9,096 bases of DNA from Gammaproteobacteria bacterium. GTDB lineage: Bacteria > Pseudomonadota > Gammaproteobacteria > CAJXQU01. Below, piece after piece: positions 1 to 7,351 of the stretch. Below the pieces are notes generated by a model, which saw only the letters and a program-made list of their open reading frames with translations, made no database searches and was not told the origin of the DNA. Made by a program: the position numbers and the translations under genes. Location: positions 1 through 9,096 of the forward strand of contig JALSSM010000349.1 in the NCBI GenBank assembly GCA_026984275.1. The letters are read 5' to 3'. Within the stretch, counting starts at the first letter, position 1. The number at the start of each line of letters is the position of its first letter.

Positions 1-666
1 ATCAATTGCAGCCACTTCACGTAATTTTTCATCGCTGAGATTGCCATCCAGATCACGAACACCATTCTTTGCTGTACCAATCTGAAAAACAATATCTGCT
101 CCACCTTCCATATGGAAAGGTGACAACCCTCCTTCTCCGGTATTCATCCAGCAACCCGCTTCTTTTGCGCCTTTAGAAAGAGCCAGAACCGCTGGTTTTG
201 AGAGTGCGCCATAGCTCATTCCTGAAATATTAAATAAGGATGCGGTTGTGTAGGGGACTTCACAATTTGGGCCGATAGTCACTGTTTCTGGCTCCACGGC
301 GTCTTCTTTCAGAGTCGGGTATGGGCAGTTAACAAAAAGGGTTGTACCGGGTTTATGCAGATCACGCGACGAACCAAAGGCCACCGTTGTATCGACATTT
401 TTTGCTGCCTGATAACACCAGGATCGCTGTGCTCGATTAAAGGGCATTTCCTCACGATCCATGGAGAAAAAATATTGTCGGAAAAATTCCCCCATGTGTT
501 CAAAGAAATAACGGAAACGGCCTACAACTGGATAATTTCGCCTGATCGTCTGCCTGGTCTGGGTCACATCGGCTATATACATGACGATAACAGATATGAT
601 TATAAACAGTGCCAAAAAAAGGAGAAGGCCAACAGCAACTTCCATAATGATATTAATTAATTCCAT
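1..666 (-). CDS. Membrane-anchored FMN-binding glutamate synthase-like protein, N-terminal part (3' end outside window)
   Basis: The reading frame is open from the start to the window edge (222 codons), so only the N-terminal part, perhaps 40 percent of a roughly 500-residue family, is present. Residues 8-31 form one strong membrane helix. Residues 44-82 contain the NYPVVGRFRY, RQYFF and PFNRAQRSW blocks typical of the stand-alone family. The GltB-like FMN domain begins with GMSYGALSK (149-157) and NTGEGGLSPFH (175-185), which match the FMN/substrate loop region of glutamate synthase. In true glutamate synthase this domain makes glutamate from 2-oxoglutarate and ammonia. These short membrane-bound homologues lack the amidotransferase domain, and their reaction is not established. 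Two ATGs lie in tandem (669 and 666); AGAGGA at 678-673 is 3 nt from the first and 6 nt from the second, so 666 is preferred. The aldehyde dehydrogenase stop lies about 10 nt upstream, so the two genes are surely co-transcribed. Confidence 0.85.
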   Translation of the reverse strand, partial: MELINIIMEVAVGLLLFLALFIIISVIVMYIADVTQTRQTIRRNYPVVGRFRYFFEHMGEFFRQYFFSMDREEMPFNRAQRSWCYQAAKNVDTTVAFGSSRDLHKPGTTLFVNCPYPTLKEDAVEPETVTIGPNCEVPYTTASLFNISGMSYGALSKPAVLALSKGAKEAGCWMNTGEGGLSPFHMEGGADIVFQIGTAKNGVRDLDGNLSDEKLREVAAID

Positions 667-676
667 CATAATTCCT

Positions 677-2116
677 CTAAAGTTGAGATGAGCGCACCAC
701 CATCATTTTTTTGATCTGCATGTCATGCATGGTATGTGGAATTCCACCAACGCCAAGACCAGATTGTTTCAGACCAGCAAATGGCATCCAGTCAACACGA
801 AAAGCTGTGTGATCATTGACCATCACTGCCGAGGCATCGAGCTGTGTGTAAGCCTGCAATGCCGTATCGATATTTTTGGTAAATACAGCGGCCTGAAAGG
901 CCACGGGTAATGAATTCGCCCGTTGAAGTGCTTCTTCAATATTCGAACAGGAGTAGACACAAACAACCGGACCAAAGATTTCGGAATTTGAGACTCGTAC
1001 ATCATCAGGTGGATCAACCAGTACCGTTGGTGCATAACAGGTATCAGAGTATTTTTCACCGCCACACAGTCGTTTTGCACCAGCCTCTACTGCTTCCGTC
1101 ACCCATTCATGTACACGATCAACTTCACCAGGCCTGATCAATGGACCGATATCCGTTTCAGCCAATACCGGATCTCCTACCTTCATTTTTCCGGCTTCGG
1201 CAACCAGTTTTTCGGCCACGGTTGTTGCAATCGATTCATGCGCAAAAATTCTTTGTACTGAAACACAAACCTGCCCAGCATGATAAAAACCACCTTTTGC
1301 CAGTAATGGTATTCCATCTTCAAGATCAGCATCTTCTGCTACGATGACAGGTGCCGCACCACCATGTTCTAATGCACAGCGTGTACCCGGCGCGAGTTGT
1401 GATCGCAACATCCAGCCAACCCGAGCGCTGCCGATAAAAGAAAAGAAACCCACTCGTTCATCAGTGACCAGTTTTGTCGCTACGTTCAGATCTTTCACGG
1501 TCAAAGCCTGGCACCATTCATCGGGCAATCCGGCTTCACGCAAAATTTCAACAAAACGAAAACAGGAAATGGGTGTATCTTCTGCAGGCTTCACAATAAC
1601 AGGACAGCCGGTCGCGACAGCTGGTGCGACCTGATGCACAATCAGATTAAGGGGGTGATTGAATGCACTAACAGCGACCACAACACCGATGGGTTCTGAT
1701 CGTGTAAAAGCCATGCGTCCCATTGAAGCAGCATTCAATCCCATGGGGATTTCTTCGCCGGCCTCTGTTCGTAATGTTTCAATGCAAAGATTCAGACCAT
1801 CGATGGCACGCGTGACTTCTACTTTTGAATCATTCAGTGGTTTGCCACCTTCACGCGCAGCTTCAATCGCCAGATCATCAAACCGCTGTTCCATCATCTC
1901 AGCTGCATTTTCCAGAACCTCAATTCTCTTTGGGATTGATAACCAATTCTTGCGATCACGAAATAATGAATAGGCTGTTTCTAATGCTTTTTCAACCGCT
2001 GGAGCATCTGCTGTATCCGTTGTTGCGATCAGGGATCGATCAAAAGGAGCAAGTATTTCCAGAGGGCCATCACTCGTGTTGGCCCCAGGGATCATTAAGG
2101 GAAAATTTTGTTTCAT
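677..2116 (-). CDS. NAD(P)-dependent aldehyde dehydrogenase family protein
   Basis: A complete 479-residue member of the aldehyde dehydrogenase superfamily, at the usual length. It oxidises an aldehyde to a carboxylate (or acyl product) with NAD(P)+, most likely in the cytosol since no signal peptide is seen. The oxyanion-hole Asn is in AFNHP (N153), the cofactor-binding Lys in VKPAEDTP (K176), the Rossmann-turn motif in FIGSARVG (227-234), the general base in LEHGG (E250), the nucleophile in GQVCVS (C284), and EIFGP (379-383) binds the nicotinamide ribose. The C-terminal block around VDWMPFAGLKQSGLG is typical of the lactaldehyde/glyceraldehyde-like branch, but the substrate cannot be read from sequence. 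The ATG at 2116 has AAGAGG at 2127-2122 with a 5-nt spacer. It is the first gene of a transcript continuing into the glutamate synthase-like gene, and a candidate sigma-54 promoter sits just upstream. The pairing with an amino-nitrogen enzyme suggests amine or amino acid catabolism; this is inference. Confidence 0.93.
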   Translation of the reverse strand: MKQNFPLMIPGANTSDGPLEILAPFDRSLIATTDTADAPAVEKALETAYSLFRDRKNWLSIPKRIEVLENAAEMMEQRFDDLAIEAAREGGKPLNDSKVEVTRAIDGLNLCIETLRTEAGEEIPMGLNAASMGRMAFTRSEPIGVVVAVSAFNHPLNLIVHQVAPAVATGCPVIVKPAEDTPISCFRFVEILREAGLPDEWCQALTVKDLNVATKLVTDERVGFFSFIGSARVGWMLRSQLAPGTRCALEHGGAAPVIVAEDADLEDGIPLLAKGGFYHAGQVCVSVQRIFAHESIATTVAEKLVAEAGKMKVGDPVLAETDIGPLIRPGEVDRVHEWVTEAVEAGAKRLCGGEKYSDTCYAPTVLVDPPDDVRVSNSEIFGPVVCVYSCSNIEEALQRANSLPVAFQAAVFTKNIDTALQAYTQLDASAVMVNDHTAFRVDWMPFAGLKQSGLGVGGIPHTMHDMQIKKMMVVRSSQL

Positions 2117-2152
2117 AGCCGCCTCTTATCTCGCTTGTTTGATGGAATATAA

Positions 2153-2168
2153 AGCAATGAACATGCCT
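2153..2168 (-). promoter_or_regulatory. Candidate sigma-54 (-24/-12) promoter of the aldehyde dehydrogenase operon
   Basis: On the minus strand the sequence AGGCATGTTCATTGCT fits the sigma-54 consensus TGGCACG-N4-TTGCW. The essential GG (2167-2166) and GC (2155-2154) are separated by exactly 10 nt, and the TTGCT half is perfect. The mismatches are T to A at the first base and C to T in CAC. A start about 12 nt downstream of the GC (near 2143) would leave a leader of roughly 27 nt containing the AAGAGG ribosome site, which is a sensible geometry. Sigma-54 control would fit an operon linked to nitrogen metabolism. No activator site was identified. Confidence 0.45.
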
Positions 2169-2365
2169 TCTTTTTAGAGTGATTCAATCAACAATAAATT
2201 TAATTGCAGATAATTATGCGCCTGGAATATCTCACAGGAAACTATTTGATCATCTTTGTACTTTCTAAAAGAGCCACGTCTTTGACACATTTTTGTTAGT
2301 TACCTGATCTTTCTGATACTTTACATTAACTATTTGAGTTAAGCAGATGTTGGCTGGAATAGTGA

Positions 2366-2381
2366 TGTCAGGCTCTTGACA
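2366..2381. promoter_or_regulatory. TGTCA-N6-TGACA inverted repeat, possible operator
   Basis: A perfect 5-bp inverted repeat with a 6-nt spacer has the half-site spacing of CRP/FNR-superfamily sites. Its right half overlaps a perfect TTGACA -35 hexamer (2376-2381). Another TGTCA lies at 2406-2410. A repeat this short can arise by chance, and the regulator is unknown. Confidence 0.25.
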
Positions 2382-2406
2382 AATCCTCTTCAAAAATCAG
2401 GATAGT
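2376..2406 (+). promoter_or_regulatory. mtgA: Candidate sigma-70 promoter for the MtgA-family gene
   Basis: A perfect -35 hexamer TTGACA (2376-2381) is followed 19 nt later by GATAGT (2401-2406), a 4 of 6 match to TATAAT. The spacer is slightly long. This is the best -35 on the plus strand upstream of the gene, and it would give a leader of nearly 100 nt. Confidence 0.3.
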
Positions 2407-2508
2407 GTCATAAACCCATTGATTTTATTAGAAAAAATAGGTGGCACATTCTTTTTTCATGTAATAAACTAACACCACTTATTAACTCGCCCGATGGAGT
2501 TTTACGTT

Positions 2509-3243
2509 ATGCAAGAAGGTCTCGCATCCACCATTCACGCATGGTTGCATAATCTTTCAGCCATCTTAATTTTCAGTTTCTTTATCCTTCCTGTCGCTCT
2601 GATATTAAGCTTGAAATGGTTTAATCCACCCGTTAGTTCCTACATGTTGGCTTTTGAGCTATCTGGTGATAAAAACCCTGTCCATTACCAATGGAAAGAC
2701 TGGGATGAAATCGCGGCGAGTGCACCCCGAGCCATTATCACCGCTAAAGATCAACTCTTTTCAAAACGTGCTGCGATAGATTTCGAGCAGTTGAAACATG
2801 CCTTTGATAAATTCCCACAGGGATCTCAGATCTATGGTACCAGTGCTATCACGAAACAGGCTGTGAGAAATCTTTTCTTATGGAATGATAAAAGTCTTTT
2901 CACCAGGGGACTGGAATCATGGTTAACGCTGCTCATGGAAACCAGTCTCGATAAGAAGCGCATTTTAGAAATCTATCTGAATATTGTTGAATTTACTCCG
3001 GGAATTTATGGTGTAGAATCCGCCAGTCAACGCTTTTTCTATAAGCCTGCAGCTAAACTGACTGATAACGATGCCGCATTACTTGCTGCCGTTTTATCAA
3101 ACCCTGAGCAGTATCAGGTTAATTCAAACTCTGTGGTTGTTGAAGACCATCAACGTTGGATATTGGATCAGATGAAGGCATTAGACTTGTCAACCATGTT
3201 GGCAGAAAATGATGACAATGTTTTCCACGCAAGTTTGTTCTAA
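2509..3243 (+). CDS. mtgA: MtgA-family (GT51) peptidoglycan transglycosylase homologue with degenerate active-site motifs
   Basis: The protein has 244 residues, close to the roughly 242 of E. coli MtgA. One N-terminal membrane helix (16-38) precedes a periplasmic GT51 domain, which in active members polymerises lipid II into glycan strands. The fold is clearly GT51: motif 1 is TAKDQLF (78-84), motif 2 GTSAITKQ (110-117), then RNLFLW, TRGLE (132-136), KKRILEIYLN (149-158), YGVESASQRFF and LLAAVLSNPEQY. However, the catalytic Glu of the EDQ motif is Lys (K80), the following conserved His is Arg (R87), and GASTI[ST]QQ is changed at three positions (T111, A113, K116). The second active-site Glu (E136) is kept. 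The protein may be inactive or regulatory. The start at 2509 has GGAG 9 nt upstream; an in-frame ATG at 2494 lacks a ribosome site. It faces the ligase gene convergently across a 38-bp gap with no obvious terminator. Confidence 0.85.
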   Translation: MQEGLASTIHAWLHNLSAILIFSFFILPVALILSLKWFNPPVSSYMLAFELSGDKNPVHYQWKDWDEIAASAPRAIITAKDQLFSKRAAIDFEQLKHAFDKFPQGSQIYGTSAITKQAVRNLFLWNDKSLFTRGLESWLTLLMETSLDKKRILEIYLNIVEFTPGIYGVESASQRFFYKPAAKLTDNDAALLAAVLSNPEQYQVNSNSVVVEDHQRWILDQMKALDLSTMLAENDDNVFHASLF

Positions 3244-3281
3244 TTTTGGAAGTGAAAAACCTGGATCAATTCAGCGTCTCC

Positions 3282-4247
3282 TTAAAGTGATTTAGCCAAT
3301 GTTACCCGCGCTTCTATGTTATCGGGTATTGTTTCGAGTTCTTCAACTCTTTCCAGACGTTTGAGCAAGCCACAGCGATTAGCAATCTGAATGCTAAGAC
3401 CTGGTCGTGCATTCATTTCCAACATCAACGGTCCATGATCTCGATCAAGCACAATATCAACACCAATATATCCCAACCCAACCAGATCATAACAATGTGC
3501 TGTTAGCTTAAGAATTTCATCCCAGTCAGGAATTTGTAGATCAACAATGGAAGTTCCAGTATCAGGATGATGTTCGACATTCTGCTCATGCCATACACCT
3601 GAGAACGTGTAACCTGTTTCTAAATCAATGCCTACCCCAATCGCCCCCTGGTGAAGATTCGCTTTTCCATCTGACATTCGAGTCGGCAAGCGAATCATGG
3701 CCATGACCGGTATGCCTCGAAACACAATGGTACGCACATCAGGGACACCCTGATAACTAACATCTGAAAAGATCGGATCAAATTTAACTCGTTGTTCGAT
3801 CAATGCTGTATCTGGTAAACCTCCCAGGCTGTACATGCCACTCAAAATATTAGAAATATGATACCCAAACTCCTGTTCAGTCATAATTTGGCCATTACTC
3901 TTTCGATAACCATTCATCACACGGCCAATGATCACGAGTATCCCTTCCCCACCACTACCATGTGATGGTTTTACGACAAAATCATTGTGTTGCTGGAGTT
4001 GTTTGGAAACACCGCTAATCTGTTTCTGGATCTCAATGACTGCATAAAGTTTTGGTACAGCAACACCAGCTGATTCAGCAAGGTATTTAGTTTTTATTTT
4101 ATCGTCCACCAGTGGATACTGGGAGCGCTTGTTGTACCTGGCGATAAAATCACCATTGCGTTTATTCATCCCCATGATCCCCTGGGCTTTTAAATTTCGC
4201 CAGGGAAGAAGGCGATCGAGAACCGACATTGAAAGATTACTGGTCAT
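3282..4247 (-). CDS. Alpha-L-glutamate ligase-like protein (RimK-related ATP-grasp)
   Basis: A 321-residue ATP-grasp protein of the RimK-related family TIGR02291. RimK-type enzymes use ATP to join an amino acid, usually glutamate, to a carboxylate through an acyl-phosphate. Visible signatures are the N-terminal block AQGIMGMNKRN (21-31), the glycine-rich ATP loop VVKPSHGSGGEG (91-102), the central KANLHQGAIGVGID region (195-208), and the metal-binding LMLEMNARPGL (274-284). No signal peptide or membrane helix is seen, so it should act in the cytosol. The ATG overlaps the end of the 7TM-transglutaminase gene by 11 bp, which indicates translational coupling. No strong Shine-Dalgarno is visible, and a second ATG follows six codons later. 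The last gene of the three-gene operon. The acceptor and the amino acid added are unknown for this subfamily. Confidence 0.88.
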   Translation of the reverse strand: MTSNLSMSVLDRLLPWRNLKAQGIMGMNKRNGDFIARYNKRSQYPLVDDKIKTKYLAESAGVAVPKLYAVIEIQKQISGVSKQLQQHNDFVVKPSHGSGGEGILVIIGRVMNGYRKSNGQIMTEQEFGYHISNILSGMYSLGGLPDTALIEQRVKFDPIFSDVSYQGVPDVRTIVFRGIPVMAMIRLPTRMSDGKANLHQGAIGVGIDLETGYTFSGVWHEQNVEHHPDTGTSIVDLQIPDWDEILKLTAHCYDLVGLGYIGVDIVLDRDHGPLMLEMNARPGLSIQIANRCGLLKRLERVEELETIPDNIEARVTLAKSL

Positions 4248-5790
4248 TGAAGGTCGCCCGGAATCGCCATAATTCTGTAAAGCGGTAACCTGTGTAACGG
4301 CCTACTAATAAGACGACAGCGAGAATAATTAAAAGTATTTCTGGAAATACAAAGATCATATGCTTTAAATTTTCGTTATTCATCACAAGGAAACTAAGTG
4401 CTGCCACAATCAGGCTACCAACCCCTTGTTGTAGTGCTTCTGCCGGCCCATGTTCCTCCCAGACCAGTGACATACGTTCAATGGTCATAGCCAGAATGAC
4501 CATTGGGAAAAGTGCGATTGAAAGGCCATGCTCGAATCCCAGTTTATAACTCAGAATCGTAACCATGGTCATCAGAATAATGACAATAATCAACACGGCT
4601 GCAAGCCTGGGCACCAGTAAAAGCTGTAAATATTCAAGATAAAATCGCAGGAGCAAACCCAATGCCACGATCAAAGTAAACAGAGCAATTCCCCATATCA
4701 ACTCAGTCTCACGAAATGCCAGTGCAATCAATATTGGCATAAATGTGCCGAAAGTTTTAATACCAATAATATTGCGTAACAAAACAATCAAAAAGGCACC
4801 AAACGGAACCATCAACAAAATACGATACACATTTTGAGTCTGGACAGGTAAGCTGAAAAGTGAAAATTCCATTGCTCGCGAACCTGATTTTCGTGCGCGT
4901 TGTTCAGCCAGCCTTATGGGTTCCTGCGTATGGCGACTGATTGAAAAATCCAGAACTTCATTCTTGCCACCGTCAACATTAAAAATGGGTTTATCTCCCA
5001 CTTGCCATATCACAGAATTAGCCGGCATTTCATTGTCACTATTCCGAGGGTTAAATGACAACCACTCTTCTTCATTAAAAACCTGTAGCCACGGAGTCAA
5101 TTGACCATGACGAACGCCTTCACGTAGTTGCAGAATATAAACGGTACGAGAAGGGATACGAGCTCCGGCCAGAACTTCTCTGATTAACCTGACACGTTCT
5201 TTGTCAGTCTTCACCTCACTCAATAGTAATTGAACATTTTCGTCGGGGGTTTCTGAATTAAAGCGGGACAATAATTCTCGGGTAAACGTTTTAATATCGG
5301 CTGATTTTGATCGTACTTCTTCCAGAAGTGCATCAACGGCTGTTGCTATACCTTCCGAATACTCCGGTACTTCGGGGAACTCTACTTTTTCTTTTTTTTT
5401 CTTTAACCCAGGTTTTTCTTCCTCGGCAATCTCTTCGTTTTCATCTCTTGCAAGTTGTAATTGGTAATACAGGACCTGTTCACCTTTAGTTCTTCGGATC
5501 GCCCATTCTGCAACACGATTCTGTCCATCATCCTCTACCGCAAGACCGTACTTTCCAGAAACAAAATTCTCATCAGCAATCACATAACCCGCAGGTAATT
5601 TGGGTAGTGTCAGCTGCGCTTTAATTGGCCCACCTTTAGGCTCAAAGGCCAATTTAGCCTCAACACTCCAAACTTCAATTTCTTCACTGGGGAATAACGG
5701 CAAGCCCAGTTTTGTGACTTTGAAGAAGATCAAGCCTGAGGCAAACAGGATCAATGCAAGTGCCAGTAGTCTTACATGAAGGTTTCTCAA
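4237..5790 (-). CDS. Inactive transglutaminase-like domain fused to seven transmembrane helices
   Basis: The protein has 517 residues. An N-terminal membrane anchor (about 7-25) leads to an extracytoplasmic region, a Lys/Glu-rich stretch (115-141), then a transglutaminase-like fold (about 190-255) and seven hydrophobic helices (about 322-340, 345-360, 362-382, 394-414, 420-436, 455-472, 478-497). This is the architecture of the Pfam pair Transglut_i_TM and 7TM_transglut. Transglutaminase catalysis needs Cys-His-Asp. Here RLIREVLAGARIPSR has no Cys, the usual HAW is TPW (232-234), and the usual Asp is Asn in FNPRN. The domain is therefore probably a binding module. The start is TTG at 5790, supported by GGGGAA about 6-8 nt upstream; an in-frame stop (the protease stop) lies 21 nt upstream, so no longer form is possible. 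A 9-A run encodes part of the Lys-rich stretch. It probably carries the membrane step linking the periplasmic protease and the cytosolic ligase; that role is inference. Confidence 0.87.
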   Translation of the reverse strand: MRNLHVRLLALALILFASGLIFFKVTKLGLPLFPSEEIEVWSVEAKLAFEPKGGPIKAQLTLPKLPAGYVIADENFVSGKYGLAVEDDGQNRVAEWAIRRTKGEQVLYYQLQLARDENEEIAEEEKPGLKKKKEKVEFPEVPEYSEGIATAVDALLEEVRSKSADIKTFTRELLSRFNSETPDENVQLLLSEVKTDKERVRLIREVLAGARIPSRTVYILQLREGVRHGQLTPWLQVFNEEEWLSFNPRNSDNEMPANSVIWQVGDKPIFNVDGGKNEVLDFSISRHTQEPIRLAEQRARKSGSRAMEFSLFSLPVQTQNVYRILLMVPFGAFLIVLLRNIIGIKTFGTFMPILIALAFRETELIWGIALFTLIVALGLLLRFYLEYLQLLLVPRLAAVLIIVIILMTMVTILSYKLGFEHGLSIALFPMVILAMTIERMSLVWEEHGPAEALQQGVGSLIVAALSFLVMNNENLKHMIFVFPEILLIILAVVLLVGRYTGYRFTELWRFRATFNDQ

Positions 5791-5811
5791 TAGTGTTTCC
5801 CCGAATGCCCG

Positions 5812-6423
5812 TTATTTTTCAGAAGACTTTTCAGATGGTTTTTCTTTATCAGTCTTAGATTTTTCGGCTTCCATTAACTTTTTACAGCTTTTCCTTCTGG
5901 TCTTCAGAATAAAGGTAGAAGCTGGATCTACAATTATACCCTGTTGCAACATCTTTCGTCCCAATAAAACCCGATAATTAAAACGACTACGATCAGTCAG
6001 GCTAAATTCACTGGTGTATATTTGTCCATCAAGACAGAATGTCATTTCCACAACCGGACGTATCTGTGGTTTTTGTTTGTGCCGTTTAATTTTTACATCG
6101 CGAACCAAAGGTACTTCAATAAATTTAAGAGGATTCTCTTCATCAGGATCTGTGGTATGAAAACGTACCCATTTTTCACCATCACGTTCAAAACGCTCAA
6201 TATCAACGGCATGTAAAGATGAGGTCTTTGCACCCGTATCCAGTTTTGCCCGTAGTTTAATATTCCAGGGTTGTAAGATGACCATTTCCAACCATCCGGC
6301 AGTCAATATTTTACGCTTTTTATTTTCATCACCAGATTTAGCAAAGGTCAGATTTGAGGTTATACTTATAATTAATATCAAGAGGAATAAAAATGATTTT
6401 TTCTGGTTTATGTTTCTCTGCAT
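5812..6423 (-). CDS. Secreted retropepsin-like protease (COG4067, 'ATP-dependent zinc protease' family)
   Basis: A 203-residue protein with a signal peptide (residues 1 to about 28, ending LTFA), so it is probably periplasmic. The mature part has the single-lobe aspartic protease core of COG4067: the catalytic DTGAKTSSLH (62-71), the RPVVEMTFCLDG strand pair (122-133) and the FNYRVLLGRKML block (148-159). Members are often annotated as ATP-dependent zinc proteases (PF05618), but the D-T-G-A motif argues for retropepsin-type chemistry acting as a dimer; RimB of the Pseudomonas rim operon belongs to the same family. The C-terminal 30 residues form a Lys/Glu/Ser tail with no visible fold. The first gene of the trio, 21 nt upstream of the 7TM gene. 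A GGAC Shine-Dalgarno-like sequence lies unusually far (about 13 nt) from the ATG, so translation may be weak. Its substrate is unknown. Confidence 0.86.
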   Translation of the reverse strand: MQRNINQKKSFLFLLILIISITSNLTFAKSGDENKKRKILTAGWLEMVILQPWNIKLRAKLDTGAKTSSLHAVDIERFERDGEKWVRFHTTDPDEENPLKFIEVPLVRDVKIKRHKQKPQIRPVVEMTFCLDGQIYTSEFSLTDRSRFNYRVLLGRKMLQQGIIVDPASTFILKTRRKSCKKLMEAEKSKTDKEKPSEKSSEK

Positions 6424-6465
6424 TTCGTATTTTTTTGTCCTTTTTAAAACAATTACCTTGTCTTA

Positions 6466-6471
6466 ATTATA
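6466..6471 (-). promoter_or_regulatory. Candidate sigma-70 -10 box for the protease-7TM-ligase operon
   Basis: A perfect TATAAT on the minus strand lies 43 bp before the protease ATG. The -35 at 17 nt spacing is GATAAG, a poor match, so the promoter would be weak or activator-dependent. TGAAC/GTTCA half-sites lie around and upstream of this -35 position. Confidence 0.4.
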
Positions 6472-6494
6472 ATACCGCTAATTAGGAACTTATC

Positions 6495-6550
6495 TGAACC
6501 ATTTAGTTCATTTATTAAAGAAATAATTGTAAAAGCTGGCTACAGGTTCA
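6495..6550. repeat. Cluster of TGAAC/GTTCA half-sites upstream of the protease operon
   Basis: TGAACC (6495-6500), GTTCA (6506-6510) and GGTTCA (6545-6550) form one tight inverted repeat with a 6-nt spacer plus one outlying half-site. Their place just upstream of the -35 position suggests an operator, but the motif is short and its regulator is unknown. Confidence 0.2.
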
Positions 6551-6583
6551 CAAAAATGATGAGGGGATAGGGAACATAAGAAT

Positions 6584-7351
6584 TTACTGGCTTTTAACAC
6601 CGAGAACAATATCACGCTGTTGCATTTGTTGCAGAACTTCCAGACCACCCTTGATCACAATCTCTGGCTGCGGATGTTGAATTTCTTCAGCGATTGCCTG
6701 CAGCCGATCAAATCCGGACAGATCAGACTCTTCACTCAGTCTCTCCAGCAATCGTGCCGTCACAGGGTTTAATTCCATAAATCCTACCTTATCATTTCGA
6801 TCACGGTAGACTACCAGATAAGTTTGTTGATCGGGTTTTTTATCCGGTAAATAATCTGGACCAATTTTATGTACCGGAAATTCATAGGAGAGTTTCAATA
6901 TCAGGGTATTGATTACCGGGATGCCGTTTAATAGATCTCCTTCTGAATCTACACCGGAAAAATCGATCTCTCGAATGTCCATCGCCAGAGATGACTCAAC
7001 CCATTCATAATGGGCTAGTTCCAGCAGGTATGGAAAACGACTTTGCTGATCAAATTCATTTTCAAGAAACAGTAAAAACTCTGTGGGTAATTTCGAAAAA
7101 AGCGGTGTACTGGCTTTATGATTTGCGAAATATTTCCGGATCAATTGATGCCATTGCTCATCCGTCATAATCCTGCGGATGACCGGAAAATTATTCGCCA
7201 TAAACCCTTCTATATTGTTGTACAGCAAATCTCGATAAACGGCCATGCGACGATCTTCGATATTACCAGGCGCAGGATGCTTTTCAGGATCTCGGCAATG
7301 ACGAGTAAATTCGTACTGCTTCTGGATAAACTCAGGCGTGTTAGATGGCAT
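6584..7351 (-). CDS. hvfC: HvfC/BufC-type DUF2063 partner protein of the MNIO
   Basis: A 255-residue protein of the DUF2063 (PF09836) family. In the HvfBC/BufBC pair it binds the precursor leader and presents it to the DUF692 oxidase. The N-terminal domain carries the family signature RRMAVYRDLLYNNIEGFMANNFPVIRR in three parts: RMAVYRDL (35-42), NNIEGFM (45-51) and NFPVIRR (54-60). It also has HYEWVE (114-119), with a second, more divergent domain from about residue 140 to the end. The frame extends upstream to 7423, but the family normally begins near MPSNTPEFI, and the ATG at 7351 overlaps the hvfB stop by 11 bp, so 7351 is the likely start, read by translational coupling. It is the last visible gene of the hvf operon; no DoxX-like hvfD follows, and about 160 bp separate it from the protease operon. 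Confidence 0.88.
   Translation of the reverse strand: MPSNTPEFIQKQYEFTRHCRDPEKHPAPGNIEDRRMAVYRDLLYNNIEGFMANNFPVIRRIMTDEQWHQLIRKYFANHKASTPLFSKLPTEFLLFLENEFDQQSRFPYLLELAHYEWVESSLAMDIREIDFSGVDSEGDLLNGIPVINTLILKLSYEFPVHKIGPDYLPDKKPDQQTYLVVYRDRNDKVGFMELNPVTARLLERLSEESDLSGFDRLQAIAEEIQHPQPEIVIKGGLEVLQQMQQRDIVLGVKSQ

Larger units (their letters stand above)
2117..2493. other. Divergent intergenic regulatory region
   Basis: About 375-390 bp without a credible gene lie between the minus-strand aldehyde dehydrogenase and the plus-strand transglycosylase. The stretch is AT-rich. It holds a candidate sigma-54 promoter for the dehydrogenase, a candidate sigma-70 promoter for the transglycosylase and a TGTCA-N6-TGACA inverted repeat, each listed separately. 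I see no RNA gene or terminator in it. Confidence 0.7.

Noticed and set aside
355..660. Plus-strand 101-codon open frame
   Set aside because: It is antisense to the glutamate synthase-like gene, whose minus-strand frame carries clear family motifs.
2442..2458. Plus-strand sigma-54 promoter starting at TGGCAC before the transglycosylase gene
   Set aside because: The -24 half is perfect, but the required GC 10 nt after GG is absent (TT is found there).
3244..3281. Bidirectional terminator between the convergent transglycosylase and ligase genes
   Set aside because: The 38-bp gap shows no stable stem followed by a T-run on either strand.
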